DNA from: Heligmosomoides polygyrus polygyrus
Taxonomy: Eukaryota > Nematoda > Chromadorea > Rhabditida > Heligmosomidae
Length of the DNA: 64,000 nt
NCBI GenBank assembly: GCA_947396885.1
Contig: OX377204.1
Location: 50,083,139-50,147,138, forward strand
Direction of reading: 5' to 3'
Positions 44,272 to 55,202 of this stretch are shown here, piece by piece. The notes below the pieces were generated by a model. The model saw only the letters and a list, made by a program, of their open reading frames with translations. It did no database searches and was not told the DNA's origin. The first letter of the stretch is position 1. Each line of letters begins with the position of its first letter. Made by a program: the position numbers and the translations under genes.

Positions 44272-46620
44272 TCGAGATGGGCGGAATTTCTGTTTTCTGA
44301 TTTTCGGACCATTTTGGGCAAGCTTTTTCTGTTTTCTGTTTACTCGGAAAATCGCCAAAAATTGGACACTTTTGAACGATGCCGCTTTGTTCGTTTGATT
44401 AGCTGTTTAAGTGCTGCTGGCATGGAGTCCCTTCATAGAACATTTTTCGTCTTTCATAATTATTCTTCGTGTCCTTTTGAATTTTAACAGTAGTTGGCAC
44501 CAACTATGATTACTTACAAATTTATCTGATGGGAATTTAATTAGCCATTAACTAATCGCTGGTATTAACTGTGGGAGGATTATTCTCCACCTCCGGCTTA
44601 AAAATTAAAAATTGTTGGCCGGCCATTCCCAATGACCATTTCCTGCGCAGCCTTGTCCGAATCTGCTTTTCCAACTCTGCACCTTGCTCAGCTTTTGGCT
44701 ATAAAAAATGAGTAAGAGACAGAAAAGCGATGGTTGCCTTTGATTTCGCTGATGTACGGTAGTGATACACAAAATTTTACATAAGTCACCTGTATCATCT
44801 GTTGTTCCGTAGATCATCGAATCGCTCGAGCGGTCACCAGCAGCGTCTCCATTTGTCCCTGTCCTGTACCAGAGTGCTCCAATGAGTCCTTCTTGCTCGA
44901 GGGAAGCGAACAGCGTTCAGAGCCTTCACGAAGGAGTCCGACCAACACGTTGGTGGGCGTCCTGGTGTTTGCTTGACATCCCGCAGAATCCAGTCGGTGA
45001 CGGCTCCAGCTAGGTACACCGGAGGCCTTTTTTCATTTGCGTGAGTCGTGGCACTCCGAGCAATGTTTTCTCGGTTCCCGCCCTGCGGGGCTGATCCCGC
45101 TTTGGTATGGATCAGGTCTCTGGGTCTATGTCAGTGCAGGAAGAACAGTGCAGCCGAATAAGTGGTCACGGAGTCGGACGTTCTTCGTCTTTTTTGCGAC
45201 TTCTTCGAAGCTCTTGAGAGCTCACCACGTCGCTCGTTTCCTGCTGTCCAGGTCAGCAACTAGGTCGTTAGCTATGTTGACTTCGCTACCCAGATACACT
45301 AGCTGGAGCACTCGGTGTTCGTTCCGTCGAGACAGAATTGGACATCAGAAACTTATCCGTTCCTCATGAGCATCGTGTTCGTAAAATTCAGCTGCAGTCC
45401 AACATCCAAGTCCAGCTTTGGGGACATGGTATCCCCTTGCCGAACTCCTCCCTTACGTTGACGTCGTTGTAGAATTGTGGAGTCTTGGTCATAAATGCAC
45501 TGCACAGCTCTAGAAGGACTAATGTACTGAGCAGGAACACCCTGAGTGAGCAGGGCGTCGATGACCGCTTCGGTTTCGACGGGGTCCAATGCTTTCTTCA
45601 GGTCGATGAACGTACGGCACAGCGACGGCTTGTACTCTCGCGATACTTCTACGTAATGTTGTGTAGGTGGTCGATCGTGCTGAATCCTCTCCGAAATCCT
45701 GCTTGTTCGCATGGCTGTCGTTCGTCCAGCGTTCTGCTAATCCTATTCAGGGTCACTCGATGGAACAGCTTGTAGACTACGGACAGCAGGCAGGTTGGTG
45801 TCGTGCACGTCTCCCTTCCTGTACAGCAAGACGGTCCCGATAGTCTTCCACTGAGATGTAATGTGATATGTATACATATATGATGAGTAATAATAAATAA
45901 TAATATGATGGGGAGTGTATATGTTTGATCCCCATTGTACAGTGTCTATGCATTCAAGAAAACACTCATTTAAAAAGTGTCGTGCTGACAGCCTCCTAGT
46001 CACACTGAAGTACTAGTTTTCTTTATAATGGGGACTAGTAATCTAGCGCATCATCTGTTTTGTGGTCACACTTTCATTTTGGTATGTATCGTAAGCAATA
46101 AGTGCCTATGTTTTAATACTATTGTGATAGGTAAAATTCATCCTTTGTAAGCCACTCTTTTTTGTAGGTCTCCTCTCTAGCCCTAACCTGGAAGAACCAA
46201 AGAATTTATTTTTCAAAGAAACACAATAATAGTATTGCTATTATTGATGTAATGGTTAGTGGTTAGCTGTGAAGGAGAGCTGATGAGTAATGTTGCATAC
46301 TTCAAATGACGAGAATCATAGGATCTCTGAGGCAAGGTTTACTATTTGCTGATTTATCGAATTTTGAGTGTACTAGAAATTTTCATAAACGCCCACAAGT
46401 TAAAACGCTTGTCCTCGACCACATTTCTAGTCGTACAAAAAAGCGTCTGCTACTCGAAAAATGAATCCTTGGGTAGAATAATTAGGTCGCGTGATAATCT
46501 CGAAATTTTCTGTTTTCTGGTGTTTTTGGCTTTTCTGGTTTCTGATTTCTGTTTTCTGACAAAAGCGATTTTTCATTTTCTCATTTCTGGGAAAATTTTA
46601 AAAATTTCCGCCCATCTCTG
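44272..46620. mobile_element. hAT-like non-autonomous element, 2.35 kb
   Basis: Both ends carry AGATGGGCGGAAATTT in inverted orientation (left copy lacks one A), a sequence like hAT terminal repeats. Imperfect 8-bp repeats flank it: CTCCCTAG (44264-44271) and CTCCCGAC (46621-46628). Near both ends the sequence is rich in TTTCTGTTTTCTG. There is no hAT transposase; the interior holds a decayed minus-strand RTE at 44,815-45,860. Confidence 0.5.
44815..45860 (-). pseudogene. RTE-type LINE fragment, minus strand
   Basis: Reading downward from 45,860: [14 protein letters not shown], then EVSREYKPSLCRTFIDLKKA with the first RT Asp region, YDQDSTILQRRQRKGGVRQG and DTMSPKL. The YADD/FADD block is missing; sequence jumps to the C-terminal TPGRPPTCWSDSFVKAL and RDKWRRC at 44,834-45,019. 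Many stops. It is closer to the 570-3,733 RTE type than to the 5,773 type. Confidence 0.7.
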
Positions 46621-46621
46621 C

Positions 46622-46806
46622 TCCCGACCTGGGCCAGATTCATCATCGACTTACAGCAATCCAACGGTGAAAATAGTGCAGAAATCTCTGATAGCACGGC
46701 TTATCAAGCCATGTGGTGAAACACTTCACCATATCGCTTGTTGATAAGCCGCAGTATTTTCTTTGTTAGAGCGCTGTAAGTCGTTGATGAATCTGACCCA
46801 GGTCAA
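46622..46806. mobile_element. Palindromic MITE family F, copy 2
   Basis: Ends GACCTGGGCCAGATTC and, inverted, GACCTGGGTCAGATTC. The halves share TCGACTTACAG and GGCTTATCAAGC. It abuts the right end of the hAT-like element, so one of the two probably inserted at the edge of the other. Confidence 0.7.
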
Positions 46807-47120
46807 TCGAGCATGTTACTCATCTGGGGTCAGTCTGCTAATGCTGGATCCATCAACAGTTAAACCCGTGTGTATGCGGAGTACAAGGGGTAGAGGTGAG
46901 ATAAGAGTCCGAGACGCAGGCTTCATCGTGGGTATCTCCACCCCTATACCCGCGGTTAGTCGTTGACCCCTGTTCTAGTTTGGAGTGGATAAAGGCCTCC
47001 GCACACGTTTGCGGCAACGCGGCAGCCCTATCTATATCTATCAGTATTCATACGTATAGGACAGAGACGCAGAGCAACTGATGTGCCGCCAACGCGGCTG
47101 TGGCAATAATTATTCAAGGC
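46807..47120. other. No gene seen
   Basis: Short stretch between the MITE and the left duplication of the LINE at 47,138. No motif recognised. Confidence 0.4.
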
Positions 47121-47137
47121 ATCATTGCCACTGCTAT

Positions 47138-48435
47138 AATTGAATCGGACGGTAATTGGACTGCTCCAATTACCATCCGATTCGCTTGCTTTCGCACAGC
47201 ATGAAGATCTTTGAGCGAATTGTCGATGGACGAATTCGGGACATCGTCCAGCTTTCCAGCAATCAGTGCGGCTTCGTGGTTGGCTGTGGCACCGTTGATG
47301 CCATACACGCCGCCCGCCTCCTGATAGAAAAGCATCGCGAGAAACAGAAGCCAGTGCATATTGCCTTTCTCGACTTGGAGAAGGCCTTTGACCGCGTACC
47401 GCGTGAAGTGATATGGTACGCCTTGCGACATCATGGAGTTCCCGAAGAGCTCATAGAGTGGGTGCGAATTCTCTACTCTTGTCCAAAGAGTCGAGTTCAA
47501 GCTGCAGCTGGAACCTCGATGGAGTTTCCCATCTCTGTCGGAGTACACCAGGGTTCTGCGCTTCCCCCACTCCTCTTTGTTGTCGTCATGGATGCCATCA
47601 CCCGAGATCTTCAGAAGCCCGTCCCTTGGACGTTGCTTTATGCCGATGACGTGATGCTGGCTAGCGAAGATAAAGGAGAACTCGAGCGAGAGTTGCAAGC
47701 TTGCTGTGATCGCTTGGAGCGGTTTGGACTCAGATTGAACGTGAAGAAGACCGAGTATTTAACGACGGACGTTACTGAGTCCAGCTCCATCAAGGTTAAC
47801 GGCATCGAGCTTCCACGCACTGCGGTCTTTAAGTACCTGGGATTAGCAGTCGCGTCTGACGGCAAACTGATGGTCGAAGTGAATTCACGCGTGAGTGCAG
47901 CCTGGTCCAAGTGGCGCTCGTTGACTGGCGTGCTCTGCGACAAGAAGATACCAGGGCGCTTTAAGTCAAAGATCTACAGGGCAGTCATCCGGCCAGTAGC
48001 GATGTACGGCGCTGAGTGTTGGCCAGCGACCAAGGAAGTTGAAACGCGCCTCAGCGTCATGGAGACGAAGATGCTGCGCTGGACGGCAGGAGTTACGCGC
48101 ATGGACCGCATCCGAAACGATGCTATTCGGCAGAAGTTCGGTGTCGCGCCGATAACTGACAAGATGCGCGAAGCTCGCTTGCGATGGTACGGCCACGTTC
48201 TGCGTGAAAAGGAAGATAGCGTCCGCAAGATAGGCCTCAACTTCGAGGTAATAGGAAAGCGGCCTAGAGGGCGCCCGAAGCAGCGCTGGGCTGATACGTT
48301 ACATACGGACTTGAAAGCGGCTGGTGTCCACCCTGATCTAGCGCTGGATCGGGAAAGGTGGCGTCATGACACCAGAATAGCGGACCCCGCTACGAAGCGG
48401 GACAGACGCTGAAGAAGAAGAAGAAGAAGAAGAAG
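47138..48435 (+). mobile_element. 5'-truncated RTE LINE with 17-bp TSD and inverted 5' tip
   Basis: A perfect 17-bp direct repeat, ATCATTGCCACTGCTAT, flanks it at 47121-47137 and 48436-48452. The 3' end is stop codon plus (AAG)n, as in the 5,773 element. At the 5' end, 47,140-47,157 is an inverted copy of the first 18 bases of the truncated LINE, separated by six bases, so the 5' tip folds back. The target is the junction between another LINE and its own TSD. Confidence 0.9.
47156..48412 (+). pseudogene. RTE reverse transcriptase, uninterrupted but 5'-truncated
   Basis: A 418-residue open frame with no stops covers the RT from NYHPIRLLSHSMKIFE through FLDLEKAFDRVP, GVHQGSALPPLLF, YADDVML and the C-terminal RGRPKQRWADTL. 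The endonuclease and RT N-terminus are missing, so it cannot move by itself. It is nearly identical to 7,637-8,890 but keeps the A that the other copy lost at 7,740. The high identity indicates recent transposition of this family. Confidence 0.9.
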
Positions 48436-48452
48436 ATCATTGCCACTGCTAT

Positions 48453-49431
48453 CCGAGGAAGGAATTGTGGACCAGGCGGTCAGGGGACGGATAAACGCAG
48501 CCTGGCTCAAGTGGAGGGAGTCCACAGGGATCCTCTGCGACCGTAGATGCTCCAGGACGCTCAAAGACAAGCTCTATAGAACAGTTGTGAGACCTGCCCT
48601 CCTCTACGACAGTGAGTGCTGGGCCCTGGGTAAGGCGCAGGAGCGGCAACTGCACGCGGCGGAGATGAGGATGCTGAGGTGGGATGTGGATGGACCCGTC
48701 GGGACAGGGTGCGAAACGAGGATGTTAGGGCAGTGATGAAGACAGCCCCGATCCAGCTGAAGATGAGAGAGCAGCGCCTGAGGTGGTATGGACACGTCCT
48801 CAGAAGACCAGAGGATCACCCCACAAGGTTGGCCCTAGATTTCGAGGCACCCGGAAAGCGTCCGAGAGGAGCCCCAAGGAAAAGATGGAAGGACATCATC
48901 GAGAGAGATCTCGCCGAAGTCGGCGCCACGGCAGATGACGCCCTTGATAGGATGAGGTGGCGACAGATCACAAGAACAGCGGACCCTGCGACTGCGCGGG
49001 ACTAAAGGGCTGGGCACACTCCTGCTGCTTGACGCAGTTCCAATGATGAAGAATAGGGCAGAGACGCAGAGTACGTGTATCTGCGTCAGGGGCGGCGGCG
49101 CGCTTATGGCACACTTCGCTTCAGCGTTGACGCCCAGCGTCAACGCCGCAATCGTCGGCTTCACGGAATGAGCTCGGTCATTCGAGGTCGATCGCTCCTT
49201 AGCAAGAGATAAGATAAGTATGATAGGAAAGCCCTTTCCTCAACCAAACCAGCCAACCGTTCAGCTCAGCGATGGTCGGCAGTGGTCCAATGCCGACACC
49301 AGAGAAAGAAAGAACGACCTCCCCTCACTGCAAACATGTCCTGAGCCTGAGAGCGGCGCCCCACCCCGTTTTTGACGCACTAAAGCCGCTGCCGAGTGTG
49401 CCCAACCCTTAAACGCTCAGGAGAAGAAGAA
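48453..49431 (+). mobile_element. Second RTE family, 5'-truncated, with long 3' UTR
   Basis: Coding part 48,453-49,005 (GIVDQAVRGRINAAWLKWRE, MREQRLRWYGHVLRRPEDHP, KRPRGAPRKRWKDIIERDL) is the RT C-terminus of another RTE-type family, with one frameshift near 48,690. A ~420-bp 3' UTR follows and ends in GGAGAAGAAGAAG. Directly after it comes ATCATTGCCACTGC at 49,432, the same word that starts the TSD at 47,121. So this element inserted first and the 47,138 LINE landed on its left TSD. Confidence 0.85.
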
Positions 49432-49526
49432 GATCATTGCCACTGCAGCGGCTTTGCCACGGAAACTGATAATGATATGATGATGCGGAGGCCTCAAGGT
49501 ACGAATCTGTTTATTAGCAGACCATA

Positions 49527-50098
49527 AAGGGCTGGGCACACTCCCGGTCCTTGACGCAGCGCCAATGATGAAGAATAGGACAGAGACGCAGAGTACGTGC
49601 CTCTGCGTCAGGGGCGGCGGCGCGCTTATGGCAGGGGGTCGAGCGTTCTATCCCCTCGTCCCCCTGGCCCGCCCACCCCCAACCCCCTGGGCTTGCTCGA
49701 GAGTCTAGTGGCTGCCTTACGAGATAGTGGAGACGCAGACATTTGCCACGCCTCTGTTCAAAGGGCGGGGGATACAACGCCACTCCGCCCTTATGGCACA
49801 CTTCGCTTCAGCGTTGACGCTCAGCGTCAGCGCTGCAAGCGTCAGCTTCACGGAATGAGCTCGGTCATTCGAGGTCGATCGCTCCTGAGCAAGAGATAAG
49901 ATAAGTATGATAGGAAAGCCCTTTTCTCAACCAAACCAGCCAACCGTTCAGCTCAGCGATGGTCGGCAGTGGTCCAATGCCGACACCAGAGAAAGAAAGA
50001 ACGACCGCCCCTCACCGCAAACATGTCCAGAGCCTGAGAGCGACGCTCCGCCCGTTTTTGACGCACTAAAGCCGCTGCCGAGTGTGCCCAACCCTTAA
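49527..50098 (+). repeat. 3' UTR copy of the second RTE family with a 156-bp insertion
   Basis: Matches 49,003-49,412 (AAAGGGCTGGGCACACTCC … GTGCCCAACCCTTAA). At 49,634-49,789 it carries 156 bp absent from the first copy, bounded by the 9-bp direct repeat CTTATGGCA (49625-49633 and 49790-49798). No coding part is present. Confidence 0.75.
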
Positions 50099-50930
50099 TA
50101 GTCCATTTTTTAGACCAAATACGATAGCTACCTCCACTGAAGCTCATAGAGATGGTGTCCGTTATGTATCACAGGGACGGATTGGTCGACCCCTGCGCTT
50201 TAACCCAATCTGGATGACCAAAAATTTATCATGAAAGTGCTGAGAGAGGTTGAAATTACTGTAAGCGATGGAAGTTGAGGTCATCACTTGTGTCCGTTTT
50301 CCGTTGCAAGAAATACTGGCTGGCAATTTTTGATTTGAGCAGCAGTGATCTGAGGATCCTAGTGCGACTCCCTTCTTTGAGCACGTTCGTGTTTGTGTTA
50401 GGAGGAGACGAGCAACACCGGTGGAAGTTCTCTAAGGTTTATCGAGGTTGCTAACACAGAATGAGACACGCAGCTAGGTGCTGTTCACTTCAGGCTTCGT
50501 GCCTTTCCTTGAAAATGTTCCGCACGACGTTGGCTAGGGAGTGGAACGTGAGGCGATCGAGCGGATGGGCCTGAAACAGCTTCGTGTTAGAACGAGTCGC
50601 TTCCTTTTGTCTGAAAGTGGGCGCAAAGCGTTTCGGAGTGGGTCACCTTGCATTCAGTGGTTATCCACCTTTGTAGGAGATACATGAATGCACAGTCACA
50701 ACAGAAATAGCTCAGTTCACCACAGGGATACACCGCACCAGTGCTGTGTAAATTTTTTAATTTAGTGCAACACAAAATAATTAGTAGGGCTGCCGAAAAT
50801 GCTGACCCCCTCCCAGCCGCTTGGTGCTTGAAAATGTACGCTGGGAGAGATGCCGCATTATGTCGAGAGGGCGCTCATCTCCATGTTGGCTGCCGATCAG
50901 CGCCAGCAGGGAGAAGTGCGCTCTAGAGCA
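50099..50930. other. No gene seen
   Basis: Unique-looking DNA with no recognisable coding frame, splice pattern or repeat. Confidence 0.4.
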
Positions 50931-51010
50931 TCCAGGGGCCGGATTCATCAATGACTTACAAAGATTTGACAGAGAAATCACAGCGGAGAATCCTGATAAC
51001 GCCAACATCC
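50931..51010. mobile_element. MITE family F, half copy
   Basis: Only the left half (GGCCGGATTCATCAATGACTTAC … TCCTGATAACGCC) is present; the complementary half is missing. Confidence 0.6.
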
Positions 51011-51149
51011 TACCATATATAAGCCAGAACGGTCATTTGTCTTGTTTGTTGTTTGCACAGGAGTGCTGAAGGAGTGTGTTGGGGAAAGTGTGGGGGGGGG
51101 GGAATGTTGTGTGTGGTGTCACTTACGTCGTGTTGAGAGGGGTCAAAAG

Positions 51150-51800
51150 ACGTATCACCGATGTGACGCAAAGTTCCGAGTTCCAAACATGTGTCATTCG
51201 CATCGTGAAAGCGAGCGTCCAAGTTCAGAGGAGGTGTGACTGACGTCGTCTGGGTCTAAAAGACACGTCACCAATGTTGCGCAAAGGACGTCCTGGTTGA
51301 GAAGAGGTGTCATCGATGTCGCGCAAGGGGTGATCGGATTCAGACAACATGTCACTGATGTCGCTAATGGGTGCCTAGGTTAAGATGTGTAACTGATGTC
51401 ACGCAGAGAACGTGCGGCTTGAGATGTCACCCATGTCGCGAAAGGCCTGTTCGGCCTTCAGACGACGTGTCACCGACGTCGTGCCAGGGGTTCCGAATTC
51501 ACACGACGTGTTAACGGTGTCGCTCAAAGCACGTCCGGATTGAGAACACATATCACCGGCGTCGTTCGTCAGCCGTCCGAGGTGTTATCGATGTCGCGAA
51601 AGGCCTGTCCGGATTCAAACAACGTGTCACCGATGTCGCGCCAGGGATTCCGGATTCACACGACGTGTCAACGATGTCGCGCGCAAAGCACGTCCAGCTT
51701 GAGAAGACATGTTACCGACGTCGTTCATCAGGTGCCTGGGTTCGGAAGAGGTGTCACCGATGTCGCAAAAGGCCTATCCGGATTCAGACGATGTGCTACC
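51150..51800. repeat. ~42-bp GTGTCACCGATGTCGCGC minisatellite
   Basis: Some 15 imperfect units of the type GTGTCACCGATGTCGCGCAAAGG-CGTCCGGATTCAGA-GAC. Units differ by several bases and there are no unique spacers between conserved repeats, so it is not a CRISPR array. Related units are at 13.4, 24.65 and 53.3-53.9 kb. Confidence 0.75.
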
Positions 51801-52140
51801 AGTGAAGGTGGGACCAGTAATGGTGAGCAGTGAAGGATGATGTTCCAGTAAGGAGGGACCGGTCAAGGGTTGACCAATAAGGTGAGAACAGTAGTAGGAC
51901 CCACGAAGAGGGGACTAGTGAGAGTGGGACCGGTGAAGGAGTGGGGGGAGGTTCATTGAAGGTGGGGGACCTGTAAAGGGTTCATCAATAAAGGGGAACC
52001 AGTGGAGGTGGGGCCAGCAATGGGGAGCGTTGAGGGGGGGGGGGTGGGGGTCCAGTTAAGGGGACCAATAAATGAGGTACCAGTGAAGGACCAGTTAAGG
52101 GGAGAATGAGTAAAGAAAGTAGTAAAGGAAGAGTAATGTT
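51801..52140. repeat. Purine-rich GACCAGTAAGGGG minisatellite
   Basis: Repeats of about 16-22 bases based on AGGGGACCAGTAA, with a 10-G run near 52,034. Frames across it are compositional. Confidence 0.7.
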
Positions 52141-52980
52141 ATTCCCGTGTACTGTGAACGGTATCGAGCGATCTACCAATAGCAATTGATTTCATTTGTG
52201 TTTCCGCAGATTAAGCACTTCGGATTAAGAATCGATCTATCTGTTCCTCTCCATGTGTAGAACAAATACTCCAAAGAATGAATCGCGTAAGTGCAGTAGA
52301 GGGTGAGGCCCCACAGAAGCAGTTTTAAAGATTTTGCCCTACCGTATTACCTGCTGCTATACCATTCTATATAGTAAAACCAGTTTTTCCACTGTAATGA
52401 ATGACAGAAGGCCTAAAGAGGACAAGAAGACGGTCGGGTGTTCTATTCTCGGGGTTTGGGGCGAAGCTCCCAACGAGACGTTGGCGCCGGCAGGGGTTGA
52501 TGAATCCAGCCCAGGAACGTTCAAAACACGGTCTTCTTCCATCCTTTGTCATGTGGAACTCCTTTTGTCGGACGATGGATTTCTTCAGGCAAGGAATCAT
52601 TGAAAGTTCTCACGTTCGATGACAAGTAGTCATGACGTTCTTCAACTCTTACAACCTTTTTCGCCAAAAAATTTTGGTGACCTTACGCATTCACTTAAAG
52701 CGCTCCGATTGCAAATGTAGCATATTTGCACTGATGAAGAGTCGGCTTTTCCTAGCAGACCTTGATCCGAGTGACAGTCAACCGTAAGCGTCACAAATAA
52801 CCATGCCGATGCTTAAAAAAAGTTTGGAGAATACCTTTTGGACGCTTATAGCGACTATAATTCTACCACAGCTCGCCTCACTCGACATTTTTATTCCAAT
52901 CTAAATTTCGAAAACATTTTCAATGGTACAGTCCTGTTCTTAATACCCAACCAGGGTCTACACCTAGATATATTATTGTA
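52141..52980. other. No gene seen
   Basis: Intergenic DNA. A word resembling the MITE F end (GATGAATCCAGCCCAGG) occurs at 52,499, probably a remnant. Confidence 0.4.
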
Positions 52981-53262
52981 CTATCTATCTATCTACCACT
53001 ATATATTGAGTTAGCGGTCGATGACGTTTGAGTGACCTAACCTTAGTGAGATACGCCGCATCATCCACAACGGGAGCGGCCGAGTGATTTATCTACCTAT
53101 CTAATCTATCTAATCTATCTAATCTCTCTAATCTATCTAATCTATCTAATTTAATCTATCTGATCTATCTAATCTAATCTATCTAATCTATCTAACCATT
53201 CTAATCTATCTAATCTACCTAATCTATCTAATCTATCTATCTAATCTCTCTAATCTATCTAA
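52981..53262. repeat. (CTAAT)CTAT-type microsatellite
   Basis: CTATCTAATCTATC in long runs, densest at 53,094-53,262, interrupted by about 90 bp of unique sequence. Confidence 0.85.
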
Positions 53263-53269
53263 CACAACT

Positions 53270-54240
53270 GCACGCGTTTCTGAGCGTCCAGATTCAGAAG
53301 CCGACTTCGTGCCACTAGCATGAGAAGACCACTAAAAGGGGGTAAGAGTAGAAGAGGGATTTCGGGGGTGAAGAATAGACAGCGACCTGGAGAGGCATCG
53401 GAAAGGGGGGGGGGCGGGGTTCGTCGATAGGGGAACAATGAAGCAGGGCAGGATGTGGCACCAAGAAGGGTTTAGGCAATACGGCGGGACCAGAAGGATA
53501 GGTGAACCAATCAGGGGGGGGGGGAGGAGTCAGTAACGAGGATCAGCAAGGAGATCCATTACCACTAAGGGAAACCGGATTTAGAAGATGTGACTCCGAT
53601 GTCGCGCAATGGACGTCGCTCGCCGTCGTCGTGTCCTGAGTACTTAATTGGTGTAGAGTAGTAAGGAGGATCATGAGGGGAGGGAGGAATCCACCTGGAA
53701 GAAGGGACCTGGAGGCGGGACCAGGACGGAGAACCAACAAGAAGGGAGCCCAAAGCGAATTCATACGGAGAACAAGGAATCTGCCTCTTCATGCTCGACA
53801 CAGCGGCGACTGCGCTTCTGAGCTTCTGGATCCAAAAGACCCGGCCCCTACGTCGCACAACAAGCATCCTGATTCTGAATCGTGTCATCTGCCGTGAGCA
53901 TGGGAGGACCACTAATGGTAAGAGGTGGTGGAGAAGGGAAGTAAGGGGGACCTCTAGGGCGGACCAGGAGAGCGACCAGGAAGAAAGGGAACAACCTGGA
54001 GGAGGGGTCAGGACGGAGAAACCAGCTAGAAGAGACCAGTAGGGGGTCAATAGTGGAAACAAAGAAGTGGTCCAGGCGTTAGGCCAGGAAGGTGAAAGAC
54101 CAATGAGGGGAGGAAAGACCAGTAAAGGCGGACCAGCAATTAGATACAGTAAACAGAAACGTGTAGGGGAACCAGGCTTTGGAAGACATGTCAATGATAT
54201 CTGGAAATGCTAGATGTTGAGCCTGAGAACGGTTGCGGAG
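53270..54240. repeat. Mixed minisatellite with G-rich runs
   Basis: Purine-rich units (GGGGACCAG, AGGAGGGACC, AAGGAGGATC) alternate with the GATTCAGAAG-CGACGTCG word of the 51-kb minisatellite. There are G runs near 53,406 and 53,515. Open frames on both strands are Gly-, Arg- or Pro-rich and not called as genes. Confidence 0.6.
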
Positions 54241-55202
54241 GAGCAACCTGAAGGACATATGTACTGCCCAGCACAAACCAGTGAGGTTACTGGCCGGTCC
54301 GGAGAGAATGTCTATGATGAAGGTGCTGAAGTGGTGAACAGATTGATGCCGATAAAGTACGCACCAGATCCTAGATGGTAGAATTTTATGTTTCATAAAG
54401 ACTACTTTTCATAGGTCAGTGTTGCTGCAAATTCGCACCAAGCGCGCAAGTGCGAAACACGCCATTATTCGTGTCGGAGCACTTGTTGTATTATAATATG
54501 GGACATCTCGCTTTGAATGATAAGACTTGAGATACTTAGGTGAGCAATATAAGATAAGCACCATTGAATAACATCTACAAGCATAACCTAGGGATACCGT
54601 AAGTAGGCACTCATGAATCTAGTCTCCCGTGGCGCTCGAGTGCGGCACCATGTTTATGTTTACTCTTATAATACCGACCGGGCGGCCGAAATGTCGCCAT
54701 ATCGTGGCTACGCCCACTGAAATTGTGTATATATACGATGCATGTACCACTATTGTGGGTTCTACTATAACAACGTGAGAATAAGCCTTTGTTCCACCGA
54801 ATAGTAAAGCAACCCCATTGGTCATACACCAAATTGGTGCATCGACCGTGGAAAAACAGTAAAGTGTGAGCTAGTTCTCCTCAGTGAAACAGATGGGTTT
54901 TTAATCAGCTTTCTTTGCGAGTTCTCTTCGGAGAAACCAGAGAGTGAACAAATTTCCATTCCGATCAAGGAAAGAAAATCGAAAGAATACCTTCTTTGGG
55001 AGTCCTCCACCGAGGGGCACGAAGGAAAATCCAAATTTCTTAGCGAATTCTAACCGAGGATCTTAAGAAAGAAGACAAATACCCGCGTGGTAGGAAAACC
55101 TTCGGGCATAGAACTACTCGAACCATTTCAAATAGCCGGTGAATTTCAGACATCACAAAATCTCAGATAATTGTGAAAAATTCCCAAAACGTAATAGAAA
55201 AC
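54241..55202. other. No gene seen
   Basis: No recognisable coding frame or repeat on either strand. Confidence 0.4.

Noticed and set aside
51150..51800. Regular repeats that might be a CRISPR array
   Set aside because: Units are imperfect and directly tandem, without unique spacers of constant length, and the DNA is clearly from an animal genome.
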